Made by a program: the position numbers and the translations under genes. Below, piece by piece: positions 51,902-60,677 of a DNA stretch of 64,000 bases (its first letter is position 1; every line of letters starts with the position of its first letter). The stretch is from DASVRZ01 sp038228695 (lineage in GTDB: Bacteria; Verrucomicrobiota; Verrucomicrobiia; Chthoniobacterales; DASVRZ01). The stretch is from NCBI GenBank assembly GCA_038228695.1, contig JBBRPA010000006.1, positions 1 to 64,000 of the forward strand. Direction: 5' to 3'. The notes under the pieces are model-generated. The model was given only the letters and a program-made list of their open reading frames with translations, was not told where the DNA came from and did no database searches.

Positions 51902-54751
51902 TCAACTACGGGTAATAGCCAGCCCCGTGGTGGAGATGGAAAATTCTACAAACCGCGCCGTAGGATTCGGTGGCCGGGAGGTCAGCGAGTTGCGCAAGGC
52001 ATGGGCGGCAGCGGGATCGTGGGCAAAGATGAGGAGGTAACCGCCTCCGCCCGCACCAAGGAGTTTCGCGGCGGCGATGTGCGATTTTCCCTGCTCTAAA
52101 ATGGCTTGGACGGCGGGCGGATTAGTGCCGGCGTCGAGAGCTTGGTTAAGCGCCCAACTGTGGCTGACGGCGGCGCAAAGCGTGTCCCAATTTCCAGATT
52201 GTAAGGCGTCGAAAGTTTGCAAACCGTGGGCGCGAATCGCGTCGAGATGATCGAGATGACGACGCGAATTGAGAAACATGCCGCGCACAATTTCCTGGAG
52301 GATGTTTTTCGCCATGCGAGTGATGCCCGTATAATAAAGTAGGATCGTGCCGCTGCGCAGACCTTGCTCGAAAAGATGTTCCGGCAACCAACGAATGACT
52401 GGACGTTGCGCGAGACCGGGTGTGGTTTCGATAATTTTGATACCGCGATGTAATCCGCCCGCCTGATCCTGCCAACCGCCTCCCGTGGTGAGGAGCTGCT
52501 CGAGCGCGAGGCTGCGTTGGAAAAGCGTTTGCCGATCCCAGCCCAGTCCGCAAAGTTCGCTTAATGCGCCTAATGTGGTTGCAGCGAGGATGCTGCTGGT
52601 GCCGAGACCGGAACCTTTGGCCGCGGCGGAAAGGAAGGTGAGTTCGATACCGCCGCCGAAATCGAGCAACTGATCGCGCAAAGTAGAAAAACGGCCCGTC
52701 GCATGAAAACGCGGGAGGAATCCGGCGAGCGCCAACGCTGCTTTGGCGAGGGAAAAATCGGCTTGCGGCTGATCAAATTCAGCAATCTCGGCAAAAGTCG
52801 TCAGTCGATTTTCGATACCGAGATCGATGGAGCGCAGGACAATCTCGGGCTGAGTGGAGAGCTTGGCGAAGACTTGGATGGGTGGTTGTCCATTCAGATC
52901 GACGGCCACGTTGAGCACAGCTCCACCGTATTCCAAGCAGTACGGAGGCGTGTCGCTCCAGCCACCTGCAAGATCAAGGCGGACCGGGCTTCGCGCCCAG
53001 ATAATCTGGTCGTCGAGAATATTGCGAACGGGAGCAGCGGGAGTGAGTCGCGATTCTTCGACGATGAGATCGCGCATCGTTTGGAAGGCGGCTTTTTCCT
53101 GTTCCGCCCAGTCGGCGGAACCCTGTTTGCGACGAACGGCAGCACGGAAACTTTGCTCGTGAATGCGGTCTAGCGGCTCCAATTCTGGCGGGGGCGGAAT
53201 GTTAGGCAGATATTCGGCAAACGTCTCCGCCGTGCGATCGAGGTCGAGTTTGAAAAAGGAGTTCCAGCGATTGTTGCGAATGAAAGAGCCGAGCACTTGG
53301 CTGAGATTTTCGCGGCGCTTACGGTAGATGCGGTCGAGTTGCGCGACGTTGCAAATCGCTTCAGCGGAGAGGCGCGGATTGGCGAGGTAGAGATCGCGCT
53401 GCACAGAAGTGTTTCCGCCAGATAAAAGCCATTGGACGAATTCGCCCGTGATTTCGCCGAGTTCCATAACCGGGAAAATAGCCACCTGCTGAATGTCGCC
53501 TTCCGGTTGGGGAAGTCCGCGCTTGGCAAACCAATCGGGAGCAGGCGCACCCAGCCACTCAGTAGTGGTAGCAGAGATCGGCCCCTTGAATTTGTCGTCG
53601 ATATGATAGGGCCGAATGGCAAACTGACTCTCCCCGATCGGTACGAAATCGAGGCATTGGCCGCGCTGCAGTTCTAGCGTCCAGGTGTTCGTCGGAATAC
53701 CCGTGAGGACGTGCTCGCTGGCTATTTTCCACGTGTTAGGCACGGTCGAGTTTTCGACCCACAGCGTGTGATTTTCCTGTCGCCGCAATGGGATGGAAAA
53801 ATGCGAATTCAGCACATGCTGATCGGGATGCGGCTGGCGTCCGTTCCAACCGATTTCGCCGCGCTGCTGCTCGCGATTTTCAATGGCGGAGACGGATTCG
53901 ATGAGCTGGCGTCCGGTGCCGAGATGATAAAATTCTGCATCCGGCAATGCCACGACGGCACTGCTCAAGGCACTGATTTCCATATCGTATTCCGTGGGAT
54001 TTTTGCCCAAGGCGAGGCCCATGCCTGCGTAGAGTTCGTAGAAATCAGGATGCCCAGCGGGGAAACATTCATTCGTCCAACCGCACCGCCGAAAGAGTAC
54101 CTCCACGGCCCGCTCGCTCAAGAGCCACATGCCCGTATCGACGAGGTAACAATGTTCCGCCGAACGCGCCTGAATCTCGGCAGCACTCGGTTTTTGCAGG
54201 AAAAAATCCAGCGCATCAGGCGTATCGCGCCGACTGAAAAAGACGCCAAAATCCGTCGCCACCTCGGGCCGCACCCACATGCCGAGACCCAGCACATCCA
54301 CTTCCGGAAACGCCGGCAACGTCTGCCCAAAACGCAACAAGACATCACCGCTCGTCACCAACACCCGATGACATGCCGGCGCATGATTCAGCACGCGCTG
54401 ATAGGCCGGAAGCTGCACATCGAGCAACGTCTGATCGAGCCGCTGGCCCGGCACGCCGCGCAACGCTTTGAATGGAAGGAGAATTTTTCCTACCGCGGCA
54501 TAAGCAGGCAGACGTCGGCTTTGACCACCTGCCATCAGGAGCATCTTTTTCGATTCGCCGAGCCACGTTCCGAAACTAGGCGCGGGGTTATTTTCCCTCC
54601 ATGCCGTATGCAGCAAATGCGCGACACCACCGCCGGAGCCAAGTTTGCTGTTCGCCGGATCTGCCGCTGCAAACCAGCCGGGCGCGGGCTTGTTTTCCAA
54701 TGCCGCAAACGCCGCGGCCATTGCAGGCGGCAGCGAGAGGAGATATTGCAT
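51902..54751 (-). CDS. fkp: Bifunctional L-fucokinase/GDP-L-fucose pyrophosphorylase
   Basis: 949 residues, the same length as the Bacteroides fragilis Fkp, starting with 'MQYLLSLPPAM' at 54751, which matches the Fkp start 'MQKLLSLPS'. The N-terminal half is the guanylyltransferase ('KMLLMAGGQSRRLPAYAAVGKIL', 'LQKPSAAEIQ'); the C-terminal half is a GHMP kinase with 'KGSGLGTSSI' near residue 705 and 'DQAGGLHRGIKI'. It converts L-fucose to fucose-1-phosphate and then GDP-fucose, the donor for fucosylation of capsule or glycoprotein. ATG at 54763 and GTG at 54769 are alternatives. It lies 18 bp after fabG. Confidence 0.94.
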   Translation of the reverse strand: MQYLLSLPPAMAAAFAALENKPAPGWFAAADPANSKLGSGGGVAHLLHTAWRENNPAPSFGTWLGESKKMLLMAGGQSRRLPAYAAVGKILLPFKALRGVPGQRLDQTLLDVQLPAYQRVLNHAPACHRVLVTSGDVLLRFGQTLPAFPEVDVLGLGMWVRPEVATDFGVFFSRRDTPDALDFFLQKPSAAEIQARSAEHCYLVDTGMWLLSERAVEVLFRRCGWTNECFPAGHPDFYELYAGMGLALGKNPTEYDMEISALSSAVVALPDAEFYHLGTGRQLIESVSAIENREQQRGEIGWNGRQPHPDQHVLNSHFSIPLRRQENHTLWVENSTVPNTWKIASEHVLTGIPTNTWTLELQRGQCLDFVPIGESQFAIRPYHIDDKFKGPISATTTEWLGAPAPDWFAKRGLPQPEGDIQQVAIFPVMELGEITGEFVQWLLSGGNTSVQRDLYLANPRLSAEAICNVAQLDRIYRKRRENLSQVLGSFIRNNRWNSFFKLDLDRTAETFAEYLPNIPPPPELEPLDRIHEQSFRAAVRRKQGSADWAEQEKAAFQTMRDLIVEESRLTPAAPVRNILDDQIIWARSPVRLDLAGGWSDTPPYCLEYGGAVLNVAVDLNGQPPIQVFAKLSTQPEIVLRSIDLGIENRLTTFAEIAEFDQPQADFSLAKAALALAGFLPRFHATGRFSTLRDQLLDFGGGIELTFLSAAAKGSGLGTSSILAATTLGALSELCGLGWDRQTLFQRSLALEQLLTTGGGWQDQAGGLHRGIKIIETTPGLAQRPVIRWLPEHLFEQGLRSGTILLYYTGITRMAKNILQEIVRGMFLNSRRHLDHLDAIRAHGLQTFDALQSGNWDTLCAAVSHSWALNQALDAGTNPPAVQAILEQGKSHIAAAKLLGAGGGGYLLIFAHDPAAAHALRNSLTSRPPNPTARFVEFSISTTGLAITRS

Positions 54752-54769
54752 GGACCGGGCCATCGACAC

Positions 54770-55513
54770 CTACATCGAGAGACCGCCGTCCACTGTGAGC
54801 ACTTGGCCAGTGATATACCTCGCCTCTGCAGATGCTAGAAACGCGACCGCACTGGCGATGTCTTCCGGTTCACCAAAACTGGCGAGCGGGATCTGCGTTT
54901 GCACGATTTTTTTGAGTTCGTCCGAAAGCACATCGGTCATGTCCGTCGTGACGAATCCGGGCGCAATTACATTCACCGTCACGCCACGGCTGGCCACTTC
55001 TCGAGCGAGCGATTTCGTCAGTCCGATCAGACCCGCTTTGCTCGCTCCGTAGTTCACTTGACCCGCGGTGCCCATCAAACCGCTCACGCTGCTGATGTTA
55101 ATAATGCGCCCTTTGCCCGATTTCATGATCGAGCGCAAGAGCGGTTGGATGAAGTTGAAAGCGCCCTTGAGATTGGTGTCGAGCACGACGTCCCAATCCT
55201 CCTCGGAGAGGCGCAGAGCGAGTCGGTCGCGAGTGACGCCGGCATTATTGACAAGAATATCGACGCTACCGAAGTCCTTCGCGATCTGCTGGCAGACGGC
55301 GGCAGACGCTGCATGATCGGCCACATCGACCGCATAGGGTCGGGCGGCTTCGGGAAATTGCGCGTTGATCGCCTCGGCGACCTTCTGCGAATTGGCCTCC
55401 GTGCGAGAAACGATAGCGACCTTGGCTCCTTCGGAAGCGAGGCGTTGGGCGATGGCGGCACCGATTCCACGGCCCGCACCTGTGACGACAGCGACAGTAT
55501 TTTCAAATCTCAT
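54770..55513 (-). CDS. fabG: 3-oxoacyl-[acyl-carrier-protein] reductase
   Basis: 247 residues, the usual FabG size. Short-chain dehydrogenase motifs: 'VTGAGRGIGAAIAQRLASEGAKV' (NADPH binding), 'LVNNAGVTRD', 'INISSVSGLMGTAGQVNYGASKAGLIGLTKSLA' (catalytic Ser, Tyr-x-x-x-Lys) and 'VIAPGFVTTDMTD'. It reduces 3-oxoacyl-ACP in fatty-acid elongation. It precedes fkp by 18 bp, and the SPFH gene lies 92 bp upstream. No other fab genes are here. Confidence 0.9.
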   Translation of the reverse strand: MRFENTVAVVTGAGRGIGAAIAQRLASEGAKVAIVSRTEANSQKVAEAINAQFPEAARPYAVDVADHAASAAVCQQIAKDFGSVDILVNNAGVTRDRLALRLSEEDWDVVLDTNLKGAFNFIQPLLRSIMKSGKGRIINISSVSGLMGTAGQVNYGASKAGLIGLTKSLAREVASRGVTVNVIAPGFVTTDMTDVLSDELKKIVQTQIPLASFGEPEDIASAVAFLASAEARYITGQVLTVDGGLSM

Positions 55514-55530
55514 GGGAAGGAAACTTTAAC

Positions 55531-55557
55531 CACGAATGGACACGAATGGACACGAAA
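55531..55557. repeat. 10-bp tandem repeat (ACACGAATGG, ~2.7 copies)
   Basis: CCACGAATGG-ACACGAATGG-ACACGAA in the gap between fabG and the SPFH gene, just upstream of the fabG start. Its translated shadow reads NGHEWTR, a peptide often seen in spurious ORFs of Verrucomicrobia and Planctomycetes, so this is a genome-wide intergenic repeat type rather than a gene. Confidence 0.7.
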
Positions 55558-55605
55558 TAAATCATGCCCGGCTTTCCGACTAATCACGGACAAAGATAGT
55601 AGTCT

Positions 55606-56655
55606 CTAGCTCGCGAGATATTGATCCACGGCGGCTTTGGGAATACGCCAAGTGGCGCCGATTTTTTTGCCTTTCAACTCGCCGCTCTCGAGGATGCTGG
55701 TGACGTCGGCTTCGGTGACACCTAACACTTGAGCGGCCTGCGCGGGGCTGAGCAATTCCGGCAGAGCGGACGGAGCGGCTGCTGGCTGCGGAACGGCGAT
55801 TCCCGGGGTGGCCTGCGTCGCCTGAGCGATCTGTTGGGCCATGGCGAGTCCGACCGCCATCTCGGCACCGACTCCGCCTGCGCCACCGCCTTTTTCGAGT
55901 CCTTGAGCCATCTGGAATTTGACGTAGTCATTGAGGTTGCCAACAGCGGCCATGCTGCTGCGTTTGTCGATGGCCGCTTCGACCTCGGGCGGGACAGAGA
56001 CGTTTTCCAGGACGAAACTGGTGATCTCGATGCCGTATTTCGCGCTCACAGCGGGGTTGATGAGGGGCAGCAACGCAGCGCCGACTTCGGAGTAGCGGGT
56101 GGCCACATCAAGCACGGGAATTTTCGCGTCGGCCAGAGCCTCGGAGAAAACACTAACGATGCGGCTGCGCATGGTGTCGGCGAACTCGTCGAGCCGGAAA
56201 TTTTGATCGCTGCCGGCGACTTCTTTGAGGAAGGTTTTCGGCTCGATAATTCTGAAATCGAAGGTGCCGAAAGCGCGAGCGCGGACGATGCCGAAGTCGG
56301 CATCCCGCATCATCACGGGGTTGGAGGTGCCCCATTTGTTACCGGTGAAAAGTCGGGTATTGACGTAATAGACGTCGGCTTTGAAAGGCGTGTTGAAGCC
56401 GTATTTCCAGCCCTTGAGCGTGGCGAGAATCGGAATGTTGTCGGTGGTCAGGGTGTGTTTGCCCGGACCAAAAGTATCGCCGAATTGCCCGAGATAAACG
56501 AATTGCGCGACTTGGCTTTCGCGGACGATGAGCTGTGCGCCGTTTTTGATTTCCTTGTCGTCGTCGGGCCAACAGAAACTCAGCGTGTCGCGCGAGTCGT
56601 CTGTCCACTCGATGATTTCAATAATTTCGCCTTTGATGAAGTCTAGCAGTCCCAT
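55606..56655 (-). CDS. SPFH (YdjI/virion core-like) protein with a C-terminal helix-turn-helix domain
   Basis: 349 residues. Residues 1-~230 are the YdjI-type SPFH domain, with 'KGEIIEIIEWTDDSRDTLSFCWPD', 'FGPGKHTLTTDNIPILATLKG' and 'LENVSVPPEVEAAIDKRSS'. A Gly/Ala/Pro-rich linker (~250-300) follows. The last ~50 residues, 'LLSPAQAAQVLGVTEADVT..SGELKGKKIGATWRIPKAAVDQYL', form an excisionase/MerR-like helix-turn-helix (HTH_17). YdjI relatives usually end in a zinc ribbon or GYF-like segment, so the HTH is unusual. Function at the membrane is inferred for the SPFH part. It is divergent from the PH-like gene. Confidence 0.82.
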   Translation of the reverse strand: MGLLDFIKGEIIEIIEWTDDSRDTLSFCWPDDDKEIKNGAQLIVRESQVAQFVYLGQFGDTFGPGKHTLTTDNIPILATLKGWKYGFNTPFKADVYYVNTRLFTGNKWGTSNPVMMRDADFGIVRARAFGTFDFRIIEPKTFLKEVAGSDQNFRLDEFADTMRSRIVSVFSEALADAKIPVLDVATRYSEVGAALLPLINPAVSAKYGIEITSFVLENVSVPPEVEAAIDKRSSMAAVGNLNDYVKFQMAQGLEKGGGAGGVGAEMAVGLAMAQQIAQATQATPGIAVPQPAAAPSALPELLSPAQAAQVLGVTEADVTSILESGELKGKKIGATWRIPKAAVDQYLAS

Positions 56656-56769
56656 GATCGTTGTAGGTTGAGGGTGGAGTTGAGGAAAACGGCGTTATTT
56701 AATCCGCTTCTGAAGAGGGCGGCAAGCCTGAACACTTGCCGTGGCCGGATTTCTCGCAATGGTAAGCCC

Positions 56770-57303
56770 ATGGAAAATGATGCGGCGTTGAATGGGATTT
56801 TGGAATCAGGCGAGGCGGTGCTGTGGTCGGAGGCGCCGGATCCGTGGCGTTATACGCGACCGACGTTCATGCTCTACATCATCGCGGTGCCGTGGACGAT
56901 CTTTACCTATTTCTGGCTGGACGCCGTGACCGGCGGATTCCAGATGCCCAAAGCGACGATCGCGCCGTATCCCTCGTGGATGCCGTGGGTGGCGGTGTCC
57001 TTTGGAGTTTTGTTATTGATCGCCGGGCTTTGGATGCTGAGTGCGCCGTTCTGGATCTGGCGTCGGGGTAAGGCCACGGTCCATGTGCTAACCAACCGGC
57101 GTGCGCTGGTGGTGGAGAGGGATCGTCCATCGCGCTTACAAGCGCTCGTACTCGAAGGAAAAGTGGATTTCCGGGTGACCGATCCGGAGGATGCGGTGAG
57201 CGATGTCGATGTCGTTTGTGCGACCAGCAAAGGGTTGCTCTTCCGTGCGGTCCGGCAGCCAGGGGAAATGGTCCGCCAGGTGGCAAAAACGATCGCCGGC
57301 TAG
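56770..57303 (+). CDS. PH-domain-like membrane protein
   Basis: 177 residues with two helices ('MLYIIAVPWTIFTYFWLDA', 'WVAVSFGVLLLIAGLWMLSAPFWIW') and a C-terminal bacterial PH-like part ('KATVHVLTNRRALVVERDRPSRLQALVLEG'). ATG at 56770 chosen; the frame is open upstream to 56668 without family features. Divergent from the SPFH gene. Exact role unknown; such proteins are thought to act at the membrane. Confidence 0.65.
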   Translation: MENDAALNGILESGEAVLWSEAPDPWRYTRPTFMLYIIAVPWTIFTYFWLDAVTGGFQMPKATIAPYPSWMPWVAVSFGVLLLIAGLWMLSAPFWIWRRGKATVHVLTNRRALVVERDRPSRLQALVLEGKVDFRVTDPEDAVSDVDVVCATSKGLLFRAVRQPGEMVRQVAKTIAG

Positions 57304-57451
57304 CGCGATTTGCGCGAAGGCTCCGAGGCAAGAAGCCAGTTCTGCTCCTCGTTCCCGACTTTTCGCATCGGCTCGGTCGGCTTTTCCGCTTTTGGGCTGC
57401 TGTTCTTCCGAAGAGCCGTCTTGCTGTAGCGGGTGGATCCTTGGCTTTTCA

Positions 57452-58360
57452 TTAAAAATCGCGCAGGGCTGCGACGATGTCGGAATCGATCGTCTGGCCG
57501 CCGCGTTTCGCAGCATCGATCAAGGCGAGGAAGGCAAACTTGTTCAAGCTGCGGCAGATCCCGCCGGAGCGTTCGAGCAACATTTCGAGAGCCGCTGGCG
57601 TGAACAAATCCGTCATCCGCCCAGCGGTGAGCAGGCGGTATTTGACGTATTGGGTCACTTCTTCAAGAGACATGGGAGCGAGTTCGGTTTGAAAAAACAT
57701 CCGATTGCGGAGCGACGCGTAGCTAGGATTTTGCAGCCGGCGAACGAAACGATCCTCGCCGAAAAGCAGGCAGGAGGCGAGTTTGCAATCAGGGATTTCG
57801 AGATTGCTGATCGTCCGGACAATGTGCAAACACTCGGAAGAAAGGAGATGGCATTCGTCCACGATGACGACGAGGCGGCGGCCCTCCTCGTGGAGTTCGA
57901 TGATGGCATTGCTGAGGAGTTTCACGAGATCCTCCGTGCGGCTCATTCCGGCCGGTTGCGCCACGCCCAGTTCGGAAAGAATTTCGCGCAAGAGGCCCGT
58001 CTTACTGAGGCCAGGGGTGACGAGAACGAGGATGGTCTCAAAACGCTCCTCATCGAGACTCTTCAGGATGATCTGACTAAGCAATGTCTTTCCCGTGCCG
58101 CTCGGGCCGGTGACCAAGCCAAGGGAAATTTTGTGATCCACCGTCAGCCGCATCTTCTCGAGAGCCTCGCTGTGGGATGCGGTCCGATAGAAAAACTCCG
58201 GGTTCACCGAATCGGCAAACGGGTTTTCCCGAAGTCCGAGAGCGGCGAAAAACCCTTCGGTGGCGGGGAGCGAGCGCGGGGCGCGGTTGGATTGCGCGAG
58301 CAGGGTGTCAACGGCGGCGGCGGTGCTGGATTCCTTTTTGCGGAGAGGAAATAAATTCAT
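57452..58360 (-). CDS. ExeA-like AAA ATPase
   Basis: 302 residues with the 'FFAALGLRENPFADSVNPEFFYRT' start typical of ExeA/GspA ATPases, the P-loop 'GLVTGPSGTGKTLLSQ', Walker B 'RRLVVIVDECHLLSSECLHIVRTI' and 'IDAAKRGGQTIDSDIV' at the end. In ExeA systems it helps assemble the secretin of type II secretion; here no secretin or gsp genes are close by. It sits 26 bp after the MinD-like gene in the same operon. The peptidoglycan-binding tail of ExeA is missing, so a different partner is possible. Confidence 0.85.
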   Translation of the reverse strand: MNLFPLRKKESSTAAAVDTLLAQSNRAPRSLPATEGFFAALGLRENPFADSVNPEFFYRTASHSEALEKMRLTVDHKISLGLVTGPSGTGKTLLSQIILKSLDEERFETILVLVTPGLSKTGLLREILSELGVAQPAGMSRTEDLVKLLSNAIIELHEEGRRLVVIVDECHLLSSECLHIVRTISNLEIPDCKLASCLLFGEDRFVRRLQNPSYASLRNRMFFQTELAPMSLEEVTQYVKYRLLTAGRMTDLFTPAALEMLLERSGGICRSLNKFAFLALIDAAKRGGQTIDSDIVAALRDF

Positions 58361-58386
58361 GACGGTTTGGATTGGTATTAGGGCGG

Positions 58387-59385
58387 TTAGCTGACGGATT
58401 CTGAAAAAATGTTAGACGCCACAGACGCCCTTCCGGCGAGTCTGGTTGCAATCGCCTCCATGCGCGAAGTGTTAGCATCGACTTGATGGCGGACGACAAA
58501 AGGTTCCCGGTTTTGGTTAGACTGCTCGATTTGTTCGTCGCGGGTAATGTGACCAAGGAGCTCGGGCGCGGTGTCTAGGAAGTGGCGCGCGCAGCCGATG
58601 ATTTTCTCCCCAACAGTCGCCGCTTCATCACCGTCCGCACACTGGTTGACGAGCAGCTTGACGCTTCCGTTCATGCTTTGTTCGCTGATTGTTTTGACCA
58701 AGCCATATGCATCCAGGATCGCGGCGATGTTCGGAGTCGTCACGATTACAATATCCTGAGCTTGAACCAGAAACCCGAGAACTTGCGGAGACAGCCCGGC
58801 GCCCGTGTCGATGATGACAAAGTCGAGCATCTCTTTCAACCCGCGCAGATGGCGGAGGACGCGATTCATGCGCCGAGCGTTCATGTTCGCACTCGCCGCC
58901 ACTCCTGAGCCGCCGCAAAGCAACCAAAGCCGGTCCGACACCTGAGTGAACGCCTGCTGAATCGGCATCCGGCTGTCGAGAAAATCCTGCAGCGTAACCG
59001 TCGGGTTGACCCCGGCGAAAACGTGGACGTTGCCTAGTCCGAGATCCGCGTCCACGAGCAGAACCCGATGACCGAGATTCGCCATGGCGTGGGCGAGGTT
59101 CACCGCAAAAGTAGTCTTGCCAACGCCCCCTTTACCACTGCTCACCGCGATAAAACGCATCCCGCCGTTCGCCTCGATCAACGCATGGCGCACACTCTCC
59201 ACACTTCGCCCGTCGATAAAAATCAACTCGTGCAAGGATTGCAGCATCGCCTCGGCATCATCTTCGAGCGACGCGTCCTGACTTCCCCGCCCCGCCATGC
59301 CCAGCCATTCCGAAAAAGCCTTCTCGAGGAATTGAACCCGGCTGGGCTCGATTCCTTTGGAGGAAATTGTGGCTTCGGCAATCAT
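58387..59385 (-). CDS. MinD/FlhG-like P-loop ATPase
   Basis: About 332 residues. After an ~75-residue N-terminal extension the deviant Walker A motif 'FIAVSSGKGGVGKTTFAVNLAHAMA' and 'VLLVDADLGLGNVHVFAG' place it in the MinD/ParA/FlhG group. Also visible: 'FVIIDTGAGLSPQVLGFLVQAQDIVIVTTPN'. It probably positions or regulates an envelope structure. Start uncertain: ATG at 59385 chosen, ATG at 59409 possible. An inverted repeat TTGACT/AGTCAA (59420-59450) lies in the divergent region. It is followed by the ExeA-like gene. Confidence 0.82.
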   Translation of the reverse strand: MIAEATISSKGIEPSRVQFLEKAFSEWLGMAGRGSQDASLEDDAEAMLQSLHELIFIDGRSVESVRHALIEANGGMRFIAVSSGKGGVGKTTFAVNLAHAMANLGHRVLLVDADLGLGNVHVFAGVNPTVTLQDFLDSRMPIQQAFTQVSDRLWLLCGGSGVAASANMNARRMNRVLRHLRGLKEMLDFVIIDTGAGLSPQVLGFLVQAQDIVIVTTPNIAAILDAYGLVKTISEQSMNGSVKLLVNQCADGDEAATVGEKIIGCARHFLDTAPELLGHITRDEQIEQSNQNREPFVVRHQVDANTSRMEAIATRLAGRASVASNIFSESVS

Positions 59386-59514
59386 AATCAGCGCACTACA
59401 TATGGACATCAATTAGTATTTGACTCCAAGTAATGGTATAGATAAGTCAATTATGTTGCGCAGGTCAAGAATCAAACTATGGATTTCATGCCCTCTCTTT
59501 CCCACTAAAGTCCC

Positions 59515-59862
59515 ATGCTGGCACATCACGTTTTTTGCTCTCACTGCGGTCTGGCCCAGCCGCAAACGGCACCCTTGGTCTCATTCATCCTCCACTGCCC
59601 CGAGTGCGAGGGTGTTACGATCAATCTCGGCTGCGACTGGAACGGCTTGGGGCAGACTGGCGACAACTTGCAGGACGACGAGTTTGCGTGCCGCACCTGT
59701 GATACCACCTTCAGCATGGAATTGATCATCCGATCCGAGTCGGACCCTTGCGAACGCTGCATTCAAATCGGCGATGTTACCATGGCCGCGACCAGCGAGA
59801 CCCAACGTCCCTCCAGTTTAACGCCCGAGGAACTCGCTTTCCTCGGCCAAGCTTCCAACTGA
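59515..59862 (+). CDS. Zinc-ribbon protein of unknown function
   Basis: 115 residues with four CxxC knuckles ('FCSHCGLAQP', 'LHCPECEG', 'ACRTCDT', 'PCERCIQ'), enough for two zinc ribbons. No other known domain; the C-terminus ends 'SLTPEELAFLGQASN'. Divergent from the MinD-like gene and 1 bp before the next zinc-ribbon gene, so the pair is probably co-regulated with the ATPases opposite. Confidence 0.75.
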   Translation: MLAHHVFCSHCGLAQPQTAPLVSFILHCPECEGVTINLGCDWNGLGQTGDNLQDDEFACRTCDTTFSMELIIRSESDPCERCIQIGDVTMAATSETQRPSSLTPEELAFLGQASN

Positions 59863-59863
59863 C

Positions 59864-60604
59864 ATGGCGCGCCTCTCCCAAACTCTCGCCTGCCCTTTCT
59901 GCGGCGAGACGATGAAAGTCTCGAAAGCGAAAGTCACCCAGAAAGTTTGCTGCCCTCACTGCCGGCAAAACGTCGAACTCCATCCCGGCACCGATCCCAT
60001 CCCGGAATCTGCTTGGAATGTGCCCGACGCGGCTGGTGAACTGGAAAAACTCCTCCTGCTCTGCAAAGAAAAACGCGCCCAGATCGAATCCGTCCAAGCT
60101 GAGACCAGCGCTCTCGAAGCCCGCGCGGAAGCCTTGGGTGAATGGCTGCTCACCCAAAAAACCGCACTCGACCAAACCCCGTCGGACCGCGCTCAGACCG
60201 GGCAACTGACAAGGCTCTTTACGTTTCTCCGGCCGCTGCGCCAAGGCGCCATCTCCATCCTTGATTGCGACTCCGGAAATGAAAAATCTCTCGCCCACCA
60301 CATCCGGCTCGCCTTTGAGGCGTTCGGTTGGACGGTGAATTTCAATGCCGGATCAGAACCGACCCATTGCGGCGAGGAAATCACCTTCATCGTCGCCCCC
60401 GGGCCCGTTGACTACCCCGTCGCAGCCGTTCACATCGCTCTGCAGAGCGCGGGATTCCGTCTCCACAGCCGGATGGGCGTCGATCAAAAGGAGGACTCGG
60501 TCCTGCTCTGCATTCACCAGATTTCGCCCATCCCGCGATTACTTCCCGCACCCCGCATTAACCCGGGACAAAATCCCGCTGCGGACTTCCGCAAATCCGC
60601 CTGA
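59864..60604 (+). CDS. Zinc-ribbon/coiled-coil protein of unknown function
   Basis: 246 residues: a zinc ribbon ('ACPFCGETMKV' and 'CCPHCRQNVEL'), a coiled coil of about 60 residues ('AGELEKLLLLCKEKRAQIESVQAET'), then a C-terminal alpha/beta domain with 'GAISILDCDSGNEKSLAHHIRLAFEAFGWTVNF' and 'PVDYPVAAVHIALQSAGF', which resembles an effector or receiver-like fold but matches no named family. It starts 1 bp after the preceding gene. Confidence 0.72.
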   Translation: MARLSQTLACPFCGETMKVSKAKVTQKVCCPHCRQNVELHPGTDPIPESAWNVPDAAGELEKLLLLCKEKRAQIESVQAETSALEARAEALGEWLLTQKTALDQTPSDRAQTGQLTRLFTFLRPLRQGAISILDCDSGNEKSLAHHIRLAFEAFGWTVNFNAGSEPTHCGEEITFIVAPGPVDYPVAAVHIALQSAGFRLHSRMGVDQKEDSVLLCIHQISPIPRLLPAPRINPGQNPAADFRKSA

Positions 60605-60677
60605 TCGCGCCGCGCAGATCCTTCCGCGCAATTCATGATGGTTCCCAACGAGAGCACGGCCTACATTTCACGACCTT

